Source: Leishmania mexicana MHOM/GT/2001/U1103 (Eukaryota; Euglenozoa; Kinetoplastea; Trypanosomatida; Trypanosomatidae). Taken from it: 64,000 bases of DNA. The notes under the pieces were generated by a model. That model searched no databases and was not told the DNA's origin. It worked only from the letters and a program-made list of their open reading frames with translations. The stretch lies in NCBI RefSeq assembly GCF_000234665.1, contig NC_018333.1, positions 495,001-559,000 of the forward strand. The letters are read 5' to 3'. Of this stretch, positions 21,801-31,000 are shown piece after piece (positions within the stretch are counted from its first letter, which is position 1; each line of letters opens with the position of its first letter). Both the position numbers and the translations under genes were made by a program.

Positions 21801-22047
21801 GCCGGCAATGGTGGTGCCCTCTACTCACTCTGTGCACACGAGACCGTGCCTGCGCCCCTGCACGCCCTTGCAGGTGGCGATTCTGCAGCGTGGCCGCAAC
21901 CCTGCCACGGCTCAGCTCCGAAGCGACCTTTTTGTGTTGTCCACAGACGGCTTTGGCGACAGGGCCGCCGGCGCTGCGACGGAGAGCGGTGCGGAGCGCC
22001 CGCTAATCCCACACGGGGACGAGATCGAAGACATCGACGAGGACTAG
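18889..22047 (+). CDS. RAD17: RAD17-like checkpoint clamp loader (RFC-related AAA+ ATPase)
   Basis: 1052 residues from the first in-frame ATG (18889); upstream codons lack ATG. The start EVYAPRTVADVAW matches the KYxPRTVxELA opening of RAD17/RFC large subunits. LLYGPPGCGKLETL (about 46-59) is the Walker A position, but Leu replaces the usual Thr/Ser after Lys. GSQGDIRQALLQVQW (about 372-386) matches the sensor-2 region, and RDEYLGLSHAIGRLL (about 619) resembles the RAD17-specific segment after the AAA+ core. Two low-complexity Ser/Ala-rich insertions (about 130-175 and 440-600) lengthen it well beyond animal RAD17. RAD17 with RFC2-5 loads the 9-1-1 clamp at damaged DNA. The alternative is a diverged RFC-like subunit; RAD17 is favoured by the segment after the ATPase core. 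Confidence 0.82.
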   Translation: MLHEVYAPRTVADVAWSRQKTVTLSTVIQQARGRGKTLPSAAPHIVLLYGPPGCGKLETLKVLLREDATLVEAPVPTAHSTSRVGPGATSQWAQCYSTSFHIFHTCEATVPAYAQYLHSVVSYCRGQLGGGELQLPSLTESPASCVSSRGSSSSADSRAGVMGGSAGSTELPTNHAHIIKFYGEPASHALHRCTLLFLREYEELRATAQHEEQEQGPFLPSDTRVGRRECLMQHLRRNLIFFLHTTHDTHNDKLDLNTSFPSTLLQSPTVELFHCTPITEINLRKRLQSILGLEVQRHAQKRRWAANTAAMGCFANSLPSSSSTAPPSASPTRARRTAKAKRKVPTPTSAAATACTTSPSVDLMDPETLNAIVAGSQGDIRQALLQVQWSCLIPASNSQAPAAHQSGESVEGAWAQAAQAAATIWVRLEKQRLAARQGVAAAGAGAADARVLSLSGTTGVGRSVYASHSTPCVSAATPALRASGVAHREGKDEEGEIDSERESDVVEEVSSKDSGERVQIFSSSEATSFPASPTSRNGDNKTHAKVGDAASRKRPRQSSSPPAMNMLSLLDSQMEPMQAMADVDAQRRRGTKSRQGRVAQRGAAPPATESQQRTVLPMTRDEYLGLSHAIGRLLTQKYCIDEVLGTLNVPPRKILDYLTNNQIRYFGDDQLPQYARCIDAASDADALRASELSGSFAGMPNAAALRERRQLADRTTAGESLGNTGRLVESIALQLCHLTYRVIQTEVRPPPGFVAQEPPPYLRLAYPRLRDICHGAMSYSMRRGEGGAEADSAAYLSEREWVQLALARLESVPAVSARESSASYRSDSNRRHRFDAGAGGGSSSHATLTPRIQTDEVDVLREGLPDLLYRCGSTEAVLLDYYALAPYILLTVNPLLPPQSAHAERVPASAALASLSRACEGADTTAQSPGMRIAPDAPSLPSSSSGTSTAPTAAPRRTVFRFASSSLSASAPAMVVPSTHSVHTRPCLRPCTPLQVAILQRGRNPATAQLRSDLFVLSTDGFGDRAAGAATESGAERPLIPHGDEIEDIDED

Positions 22048-23385
22048 GCCGCACCGGTGGGATCATCTTGGTGAGGAGGGGGGATGAAAGTCAGGGTGCG
22101 CCACTGTGGCTGTGCAGGTATGTGCCGGCCAAACAAATTGGAGCGAGCGCATCACCAGTCCACGATACACGACACACGCATGGGTGGAGTGCGAGGGATA
22201 CTCACGTGAAACACGTCTTTTCCACTTCTCTTCGACCTGGGCGATGGCCATGATGTTGATGTGGTGGGGGAGGGGTGCTGCTGCTCCGCCGTTCTCCTCT
22301 AGTTCCATGAAGTTGTGTAGCCGGAGGTCGCTCAGCAATATCAAGGTGCGTTTATCCATCGTTTTCGGCGAAACTTCTGAACAGGTGGAGGAATGCACAC
22401 CTAGCGACGTTCCACAATTGGACCGGTTCTCAGTTGCTTGCCTGGCGAGCACGTAGTCGAAGAAAAAGGGAAGGGTGGGGGAAGGGACCGTGAAGGGCCT
22501 CATGTTGTCCTCAACACATGCGCAAGACTGCTTCCTCTCGAGGGTTTCTTTGGCATCTATGACGATGTGCCTCTTGCGAGGCCGCACTTTCAGCTCAACC
22601 TCCACTAATAGCGGAGTATAGTGCGCCTCTGTGCGGGCGTGGCTGTCTGTGGGCGGTGTGTGTGGGGGGGCGGGGCTGGGAAGGCATGCCCCTTCGCCCC
22701 CCCCCCGTTCTTCCACCGGGCCGCTGCGGCGGCATTCCTGTCTTCCTCCCTGGGTGTCTACCTTCTCCTTCTCTTTCTATTTCGTCTTGCTTTCACTGCG
22801 CCCAACGGACCGACACACGCGCACTGACGCCCTTGCCGACGGCACCCGTCGACCACAACGCGAAACTGCTTCAAACGAGTCTGCTCCTCACCGCCTTCTT
22901 TTGATGCATGAAAGCACGCCCACCTACAGAGCTTCCCATATCTCCTCCTTGTCTCTCCAAGGCAGTGCATCGCCACTCCCCCCTTCTCTCTCTCTCCCAA
23001 GAACGCACGCACGCATACCGAGCCACCTTAGTCTCGAATTCGCGCCTTTGTTGTCGTGGCAGTCACGCATCTCTGCATCCCTCTTGGCCCCTTCCCGTGT
23101 TGTGTTGTGTTGCGTGTGTGTGTGTGTGTGGGTCGCCGCCGCCGGTCATACACATCCCTTCCTCACGGGGATTCGCGGGCGAAGCGACTATTTTCTGTCC
23201 CTGCTGCGCGAGTACCTGTGTATGTCTCTCTCTGATCTCCCCCGCCGCTCTCCCTGTGCTCAGAGGGTTTGACTCGCTGCAGCCCTTTGCCCGCTCTTTT
23301 CTGCTCATCTTTGGGAGTAGCGTTTTTCTTTTCGTGGCAGCGGCTACGCGCGGCTCACACTGACAGCAAACCCTGCGAGAAACGA
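22048..23385 (+). other. Intergenic
   Basis: No gene seen. It contains a G-run at 22662-22680, a C-run near 22700, a (GT)n run at 23117-23131, and pyrimidine-rich sequence at 22735-23260. The AG at 23339-23340, after a T-rich stretch, would give a 45-nt 5' UTR for the next gene. Confidence 0.55.
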
Positions 23386-24363
23386 ATGGCCTCTCCAGAG
23401 TCGCTGCAGACCGTTCTGCCGAGCGAGGAGAAGTACCCCTCGGTGCATCTGCTCCTTCTCATCACGGGCAGTGTCGCAGCAGTCAAGACAGGGCTGCTGT
23501 TGGATCAGCTCTCGACAGAGCGGTGCAACATCCGCATTGCCGCTACGAAGGCTGCCTTTCACTTTCTCCGTCGCGCACAGCCGTCCAAGACGGGCATCCC
23601 GTTTCAGAGCATCATCACGGATGAGCAGGAGTGGAGTGAGTGGAAGGCGATGAACGACGCCGTGGTGCACATTGAGCTGCGCCGATGGGCAGACCTCGTT
23701 GTGATTGCCCCACTCAACGCGAATACGCTCGCCAAGGTGGCGACAGGGCTGTGCGACAACTTGGTCTCGAGTGTCATGCGGGCGTGGGAGGTGAGGCAGA
23801 AGCCGGTGATCCTGTGCCCGGCCATGAACACCGCCATGTGGATGCACCCCATCACGGCGAAGCAGCTGAATCAGCTGGCGGAGTGGTACTGCGAACCAGA
23901 TCCGCGAAGCTGCACATCGTGCAGTAAAATTGTCAACACCAGCTTTCCGGTTGGTGACAGCTGCGCGTCGCCTTCGAGGACGGTTGTGAAGGAAAGCGCG
24001 GAGCCAAACGAGAGAGAGGCCGATGATAACGCCACGGCGGCGATAAGCGCTTCCTCTTCGTCGGCTGCGGTAACTTCCTGCGCCGTTGCTGCTGCCACTG
24101 CTACTGCGCGTGCCCCTCCGCTCCCTGTCACACTGCGTGAATCGATGTACCAGGTTATTGGTCCCGAGACCAAGCGCCTGGCATGTGGCGACATCGGGAT
24201 GGGCGGCATGGCTAGCGTCGAGGAGATCGCACTGTACATTCGCCACACAATGAAGCTGATTCGAGATGAGAAGCGGCGTTGCTTTCAAGAGGCGTGGGAG
24301 CGGCGCGAGGCGGAAGCTGGAGGCACGCAGCCTGTGGAGCATCCTCCTCAGGAGACGCACTAG
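23386..24363 (+). CDS. PPCDC: Phosphopantothenoylcysteine decarboxylase (HAL3/PPCDC flavoprotein)
   Basis: A 325-residue HFCD-type flavoprotein. It should decarboxylate 4'-phosphopantothenoylcysteine to phosphopantetheine in CoA synthesis, using FMN. Visible landmarks in order: ITGSVAAVK near residue 27 (flavin-binding start), the active-site His in VVHIELRRWAD (about 94), PLNANTLAKVATGLCDN (about 107-123), the PAMNTAMW substrate-recognition motif (about 145), and the catalytic Cys in LACGDIGMGGMA (about 266). An ~85-residue Ser/Ala/Thr-rich insertion (about 166-250) separates the PAMN and Cys motifs, where other PPCDCs have a short flexible loop. The ATG at 23386 starts just before the conserved domain; longer frames begin only at a TTG. 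Confidence 0.93.
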   Translation: MASPESLQTVLPSEEKYPSVHLLLLITGSVAAVKTGLLLDQLSTERCNIRIAATKAAFHFLRRAQPSKTGIPFQSIITDEQEWSEWKAMNDAVVHIELRRWADLVVIAPLNANTLAKVATGLCDNLVSSVMRAWEVRQKPVILCPAMNTAMWMHPITAKQLNQLAEWYCEPDPRSCTSCSKIVNTSFPVGDSCASPSRTVVKESAEPNEREADDNATAAISASSSSAAVTSCAVAAATATARAPPLPVTLRESMYQVIGPETKRLACGDIGMGGMASVEEIALYIRHTMKLIRDEKRRCFQEAWERREAEAGGTQPVEHPPQETH

Positions 24364-25329
24364 TCCCGGAGGCAGTCTCCTCCCACGGTATGTGTGACGG
24401 CGGCGCGAGTCGCATTGGTAGAGCGCCGTCGCAGACGAAGGTGAAGGGGCAAGGTACCGGCAAAGCAGTCGAAGGCCAGCGGCCAGCGAGGAAGGCCAGA
24501 GCCTAGCGCAGAGCCAGCACAGGTGCGGTCCCTTTCCCCCTCCCTCCCCCCTCACACACCTCCCGCCTTCTCCACACCCTCGCTCCTCACCGTCTTCTTA
24601 GACTCTGCCGTGTATCGTCTTGTGATTCATGATGCCTTTGCGTGTTGTGTAGAATCCTTCACCGCCGCGGCTGTGTCTCTCTTCCGCTCGTCGTTCTTCT
24701 CACCTGCATCACCACGCCATCGTCTGAGCGTGGGAGGAGGAAAACTTACGCACCCTTGTGGAGCTCCACCCCCGTATGTGGGCGTGCCTCTGTGTCTTTG
24801 CGGAAACGCTTCGCTATGGCGCGGCTTGGCTGCTTTCGTGCGTCCCTCTAAGGAGTGCGCGGCGGCCGCTTTTCGCTGCAGGGGCTGCAATACCCGAGTA
24901 CCGCAGCCGATGCGGCTTCCGTCGCGTTTCGCTCAGTGCCATGCGAACGGCGGTGTTCCATGTTTCTGCCTGTCTCTCTCTCTTCCCTTTGAAAGTCATC
25001 GCTCGTCTCCCCTTCTTTTCGAAAATAAATAAATCTGTAGGCATTCGAGGCGCGACGCGCACGCAAAGACGCGCGCAGATTTCTTTGTTTTCTTTTTTTA
25101 CAACTCCGGCCAGCCCAGCCCTTTACACACGCCCACACACACACACACGGAGCTTTCGCGTCGCAGAACTAGAGACGGCGCATCGCGACACTCTGCGTCG
25201 TTCGGGTGTGCGCGCCTATGTGTTGTCGGTTGCCTCGTGGTTCTCGCCTTTTCCCCGTACGACTTGCGAACGTAGACACAGACGTTCAGTGCACACAAAG
25301 CAGAAAGACGGAAAAGGCTGTAGAGGGGG
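24364..25329 (+). other. Intergenic
   Basis: No gene seen. A tRNA D-arm look-alike (24412-24428) lacks the rest of a tRNA. The splice-acceptor tract for the next gene is near the 3' end, followed by a (CA)n run at 25133-25147. Confidence 0.55.
25079..25113 (+). promoter_or_regulatory. Probable trans-splice acceptor for the PUS3-like gene
   Basis: T-rich tract (TTTCTTTGTTTTCTTTTTTT) followed by the first AG at 25112-25113; predicted 5' UTR about 216 nt. Confidence 0.6.
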
Positions 25330-26829
25330 ATGGCGTCTTCTTCCACAACCGACGGCCACAGCGCTGTTGCCGGCACAGTGGAAACCCCGGCTTCGGTCTG
25401 TGGCAGCCGCGAAACCGTTGCCGCGTCACCGACAGCGCTGCGCAAACTAGGGAGTACAAAGAAGCAAAGAACGGAGAGAGCGTTCTTGTTCGACCGCTAC
25501 CCAAGCCGAAAGATAGCGCTGCGGCTGGCATATCACGGTCACGTGCACGACGGCCTTGCAAAGCAGAAGGAGACAGACAACACAGTGGAGGGACTCGTGT
25601 GCGATGCGTTGCGACGGCTTCGCCTCATCCCGGAGGACGGGCCGCACAACTTTGGGCGGTGCGGTCGCACGGATAAGGGTGTCAGTGCCCTCGGCAACGC
25701 CTTATCACTTACCGCTCGCGCGTCGTGCACTGCAGATGCGGAGCCGCAGCTGCCGCCACTGGACTACTGCAGCATGCTCAACAACGTCCTGCCCTCGACG
25801 ATTCGCATTGTTGGCTGTGCATTGGTCGATGACGCCTTCGACGCACGCTTTTCCTGCGTCCATCGCACCTACCGCTACTACTTTTTCCACCGCGGGCTGA
25901 ACCTGGCAGCAATGCAGGAGGCTGCCGCCTTCTTCCTCGGGACGCATAACTTCCGCAACTTCTGCAAGATGGATGTTGTGAATGTGAGCAACTTTGTGCG
26001 CACGGTGTTCTCGGTCGGCCTGTACCCGAGCGAGGAGCTGCCGGAGCTGATTTCCTACCTTGAGATCCGAGCTAACTCGTTCTTGTACCACCAGATTCGT
26101 TGCACCATGGAGGTGCTGTTTCTCGTGGGCCGCGGGCTCGAGGCCCCTAGCGTGGTCCAGACGTTGCTAGAGTTAGGTGACTGCAAGCCAACGTACCCCC
26201 TGGCAGACGGTACGCCGCTGGTACTGTGGGACTGCGGCTTCGACAATGTTCAGTGGGAGATGTCCCACTGCGCGTTTCATGCGATGGAGCAGGAACTGCA
26301 AGACATCAGCACCGCGCTTCTGATCCGCGCCACATCAGCCGCCGCTATGCGATCTCAGTTGTTCCGCTGGTACACCGGTACCGCAGACGTGTTTCGCAAG
26401 GACGCGTTGGAGAAAAGAGTTGCATCAGGCGAGGGCCACTCGCGCGCTGTTGTTCGGCGAGATCCCGAGCTGCGGCGTTTGGATGGGTGGTCCATCACGG
26501 GGTGCGACTGGACAGACCCGGGTACCGCCGGCCAGATGAAGGCGCGCAAGCGCGACCTGCTCTACTACCTGCGTACAGAAGCCAACAAAGGGCAGCCCCT
26601 CTCGACGACGACTAGCTGCGAGGAAAAGATTTCTCAGACCGAAGAAACCACTGCCAGCGCCCCGCTGCCTCCGACGAACTACGTGCCTCTCTTGCAGCGT
26701 GAGACAGAGCGCACCTATGAGGAGGAGGTGCGGGAGTTGAGCGGCAAGAAGCGTGCGCGCTACGAAGTGAATGAGGCGAAGAAGGCGGCCGCTGCTGCGG
26801 CGCATAAGGAGGCGGTGGGCGAGGACTAA
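25330..26829 (+). CDS. PUS3: tRNA pseudouridine synthase, PUS3/DEG1-like (TruA family)
   Basis: A 499-residue TruA-family enzyme, expected to make pseudouridine at positions 38/39 of tRNA anticodon stems. The catalytic motif RCGRTDKGVSA holds the essential Asp at residue 115, and its wording is that of eukaryotic PUS3 rather than bacterial TruA (RTDAGVHA) or PUS1. Further family blocks are FDARFSCVHRTYRYYF (about 174-189), GTHNFRNFCKMD (about 207-218) and YHQIRCTMEVLF (about 254-265). The first ~55 residues and the last ~90 (Lys/Glu/Ala-rich, with KKRARYEVNEAKK) are extensions that could serve targeting or RNA binding. The N-terminus is not an obvious mitochondrial presequence. ATG 25330 is the first in frame. 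Confidence 0.93.
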   Translation: MASSSTTDGHSAVAGTVETPASVCGSRETVAASPTALRKLGSTKKQRTERAFLFDRYPSRKIALRLAYHGHVHDGLAKQKETDNTVEGLVCDALRRLRLIPEDGPHNFGRCGRTDKGVSALGNALSLTARASCTADAEPQLPPLDYCSMLNNVLPSTIRIVGCALVDDAFDARFSCVHRTYRYYFFHRGLNLAAMQEAAAFFLGTHNFRNFCKMDVVNVSNFVRTVFSVGLYPSEELPELISYLEIRANSFLYHQIRCTMEVLFLVGRGLEAPSVVQTLLELGDCKPTYPLADGTPLVLWDCGFDNVQWEMSHCAFHAMEQELQDISTALLIRATSAAAMRSQLFRWYTGTADVFRKDALEKRVASGEGHSRAVVRRDPELRRLDGWSITGCDWTDPGTAGQMKARKRDLLYYLRTEANKGQPLSTTTSCEEKISQTEETTASAPLPPTNYVPLLQRETERTYEEEVRELSGKKRARYEVNEAKKAAAAAAHKEAVGED

Positions 26830-28034
26830 TATCCTGACACGGACACGTATGCCGATCTGCACAAGTAATTGCCCAGGGTGGTTTGCGCGTTGCTCTTTTC
26901 GTAGACGAAGCGGGCAGGATGGTATTCGTGAGAGGCTATCGCGCGGTGCACCGCGTGCACGGCAACGCGAGCACACTACATCTTTGAGGCACGAGTGATC
27001 GCGCATGATGTGGAACGCGAAAGAAAACGACAAGGAGATACACGAACGAAGTCAGACTTCTGGGTGAGTTGACTTCTCCCGGCGCCCGTAGCTTAGCGCG
27101 ACCCGCTTGAAGGGCTGCTCAGGCAAGTGGAGTGTGTGGTGGTGGAACCCCTTCGCCATACTTTGGTGGTGCTGTGACACAGACACGGGCGAATGAGCAA
27201 CGCTCGTTTCGCCGCTTCTCCGCGCCCCTCCTGTGCCACTTCGGGATGTTGCACGCATGTCTTTGAATCAGCGACTCTCTGCGTTTCCTCACCTCTCGTC
27301 GACTCGCGCATGCCGGCGCAGCCTCTCATTGTGCGGCAACTCTCCCGTTCTCCACCGCCTGCTTAGCCGCTCTTCTTTCCCCAGTGGTAACGCATTCGGA
27401 TTGAAGCGTGGCTGAACAGGAGTCGCCTATCCCAGCAGCACGAACCACATACCGTGCAGACCGAGGAGTCGGCTACAGAGGAAGACCTGCGCTTCACTGT
27501 GCGTGACTGGTGCCGAAGAAGCCTCCTATTACTTTTTCATTGCGTTCTCATAGTTTTCTGCTACCCCTTCCCGTTACTGCGTGTTGGGGTCTTGTCGACT
27601 CGCTTGCTTTGTTGGGCGCCGTCCCCCCTTCCTCCCTCCCCCACCCTTCTCTTCTCTTGGTTGCTTACGGTGGCACCTTAGCTGCTCTCCTTACACCTCT
27701 TCTTATTATATGCGGTCTTCGTCTCGCTTGCGCCTCGTTCTTTACGTGTTGGCATGATTATTACATGGCCTTGTCGCCGAACCCCTCATACGCACAGCCG
27801 GACGCGTAAGCCCGAAAGGGCAGTTGTGTAAGCGTCGTCGAATCTTTTCACCGGGTGTGCGAACTCCTCAGTCGACTCGCCACGACGTCCCCGTTGGTGG
27901 GCAGCTTTTTTTGTCATACAGCTCCACGGCCACCCCCCCTCCAGCCTCCTGTGCCGTCACCCTTCTCCCTCTCTATTTCTCACCGTTGGCGTGGCACAAA
28001 ACGGAAGGACACGCGCACGCGCCGATCGTGGAGT
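26830..28034 (+). other. Intergenic
   Basis: No gene seen. Pyrimidine-rich tracts at 27535-27660 and 27945-27980. An AG at 27920-27921 (GTCATACAG) after a T-run is a plausible acceptor for the kinase gene, giving a ~114-nt 5' UTR. Confidence 0.55.
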
Positions 28035-31000
28035 ATGGCAAGTTTTGGAGCCGTTTGGGATGACGCTTGCCTGTTCCTCGCCACCGATGTGGCAGGGGTG
28101 CTTCGCTGCTACCGGTACACGACGGAGAAGGTGAGCGACGGTGACACCGACAACGACGATGAGCGCGTTCCCGTCTTGACACACCTTTGGTCGCGTAGCC
28201 TTGGAGACGACGTGCCGTCCGAGTTGGTGGGGGCGACTGACGGCGGCACGTGCTCACCGGCGTCCTTGACTGCTGCATCCGCGCAAGCTGGCTTTAAATG
28301 TACACTTTCAAAGTCTCTTCGCCTCCTAGATCCCGCCTCAACCGTGCTCGCTCCGTGGGCGGCGGCAGAGGGGCCCCGCACATCGGGTGAGCACCGAGAT
28401 ATCTCCTCTGCATCACCCAAGTTGGGTTTTATGAAGGGACATAGCAGCATCAACGGCGGCGCTGCGGACGCAGCTTATGGCACTGCCGCCCGAGGCACCA
28501 GAGAGGGAAGGAGCGACGGCATTCGGACAGTTGGGGCAGCTCATCTTGGGCGACAGGCAATCGGCGCGCCGTGCCCGTTCTGCAAACAGGCGTCTTCCTC
28601 ATCTTCGTCACCGTCTTCGGCGCTCGCCCCGCCCTACTCAACCTGCACGCCCCGACTCACCAGCGCCTCGGCTGCCACCGCCACTCAAAAGCCAACGAGT
28701 GCAACAGCGTCGGGTAACACCGCGTTGCTCTGTAGCAGCAAGGGCGACAGAACCGCGATCGAGCGGAGACGGAGTGAGGGACGGGAAGAACCTGTCGGGG
28801 ATCGCCGTGATAGCGATGCTAGCGGCGACAACTTCTTTCGGCCCTGCGACTTTATGGCTCGAATTCCGGAGGCGGCCTACAGAAGTTTGAAGGCGAGCGC
28901 GAACGCTCGGCCGGCAGCGGCGGCAGGCTCGATCACGTCTGTTGACCTCGCAGCACAGGCAATGGGGTTCGCGTCCAGTCAACCTTCGGAGGTCGCGTGG
29001 TACTGGCGCTGCCCACGCTGTGTCATCGATGCACGCGCGACACCGGACGGTGGCGGCAGTGACGCCAAACGCTCGGCGCACAGATACTTTATGGACGAGG
29101 AGGAAGCGGGTCAGCTAAGCCGTGATGACACGGCGAAGGAAACTGGTGATTCGGCTGAGGTTGCCGCAACGGCGCACTTATGGATGCCCTTGCCGGAGGC
29201 AGTGCGGCATTGGAACGCCGTCTGCTGTCATCGTCACCGGCTGTTACTCTTGCGCCACATGGAGGAGCGATACATCGAGCTGGACTTGTTCACGGGGGCA
29301 TCGCTTGATGGCGTTCATCTGGATGCCGACATGAAGGCGGTGGCATCAGCGGAGATTCTGGACTCAACATCGTCTTTGGACGACTCGGCTCACAGTATCC
29401 ACTCGTCCGCCAGTGACGGCAGCGGCACTGAGGTTAGCCGTGACAGCTGTACTAGCATCTCTGCTGCGAATCGTGACGGGCTGCCGCGTGCCGTACTGTC
29501 GCTGACAACACAGCGCTATGAGACACTGATCATGCAGACGACACTGTCCCGCTCCCCCGCGAAGACCGCCAAGGAGAGGAAGACAAGGAGGGCAGCGCTG
29601 GCCGCTCCGGCACGGAAAGCAGCTCACACGTGCCTAGGAAAGCTGGCTGCACCAGCGATTCAGCTTGACCTGGCATGGCACACACCCAGACAACGAGCGC
29701 ACAAAGACCTTTCCTTCTCCGATGCCGAGGATGAAGTTGTGGTGGAGAGACAGCAGGGCGAAGCGGAGCTGCTTGCCGCGTCTCAAGGGCCGGCTGCGCG
29801 ATCATTCTCGTCGATCAGCAGCGAGAAGACGTTGCACCACAGTAGCACCAGTACATCGGACATCGACATGGACGTCATGGCGGGCCGCAAGCAACTCCCC
29901 CCGCAGTACCACTTTCTCCGCGCTGTCAGTCCTGCACCGTCGTCATCGGCCACGTCGGCAACCTCGCCGAGAGTCATCCGCAATGAACCAACGAAGCTGT
30001 CGAGCGAAAAGCCTGCGAGGCACAAATGTGCGGGCACTGACAGGAGTGCTGGGTCATCTGCAGGGCGCGAAGCAGAGCCGCATGAAATCCCAGTGCGGTG
30101 CGGACCGGGGGGATGCGTGTACAGAGCAGTGACTGCAACGCTGGACAGCTTTGCCGCCGCCGGAAACGGCGAAGCGGCGCCTCCGCAGTTTCTTCTCCTC
30201 CTCCAGCTGCCTCTCCCTCTTGTGGAGGCGTTCTGGGTGAGACTCCCATCCGCCTCCGCATTGGGGAGCTCACAGAACGGCGGGGACGCTGCGGGTCGGT
30301 GCTGCACAGGTGAGCGGTCTATGTCCGCAGTCGAGCTGCGACGTGTGCCATGGCTTCCGCGTGACGCTTGCAGCCTTAGGGTTGTCGAACTTGCTGTTGC
30401 TGCACCGATAAGCGCCTCCGGCGTATCGGAGGCGCGAACGACTCTGCGTGGGTTTCTCCTTGAGGCGTCAGATGTACCCTCGGCGCGGAGTGAGATGTCT
30501 ACCAGGTTTCCGCGTGTCTTTCGTGTGCTTTCTGCCTATGACGTGCTTAGCGCTAGGAGTGCAGCTGCGCGTAGCGCCTGGCTTGCGCGCAATACACGGG
30601 GTAACCACGGGCCATTTAGCGCCTCGTCCGATGCAGGGGAGCGCGAGCAGGCTGCTGCAGCGGCAGCAGCCCCGGGGCATCGCAACGGCACTCGCGCCGT
30701 GCACACCAAGAGCTTTTCCACATCCTTTCTCTACGAGAACCCAAAGAGGAGCAGCAGCGTCGCTCAGATCATCAGCCCGCCGCCGCGTCACTACATCCCG
30801 GCAGCCAGTTTCTTTGACGAAAGCTTCGAGCCGCTCATGCTGCTTGGCCGCGGCGTCGGTGGGGCGGTGCTGCTCGCGCGGCATCGCGTCACCGGTGTCT
30901 TTTACGCCATCAAGGTGCTGGTCGCCCGCGACTACGAGACTGAGCGCGATATTCTGCAGGAGGTGCGGATTCATGCGATGTTAGAGAATCGTTACCTGGT

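Noticed and set aside
24405..24440. tRNA-like D-arm (GCATTGGTAGAGCGC)
   Set aside because: No T-arm GGTTCRA box, no acceptor-stem pairing and no anticodon stem at the right distance.
23344..24555. 403-codon minus-strand open frame
   Set aside because: It is the antisense shadow of the phosphopantothenoylcysteine decarboxylase, whose sense frame has clear catalytic motifs.
27855..28034. 60-codon N-terminal extension of the kinase from a GTG
   Set aside because: It encodes the Pro/Ser-rich translation of a pyrimidine tract; trypanosomatids start at ATG. The same reasoning removed non-ATG extensions at 11459, 13829, 18841, 23269, 33791, 41980, 44369, 53352 and 59781.
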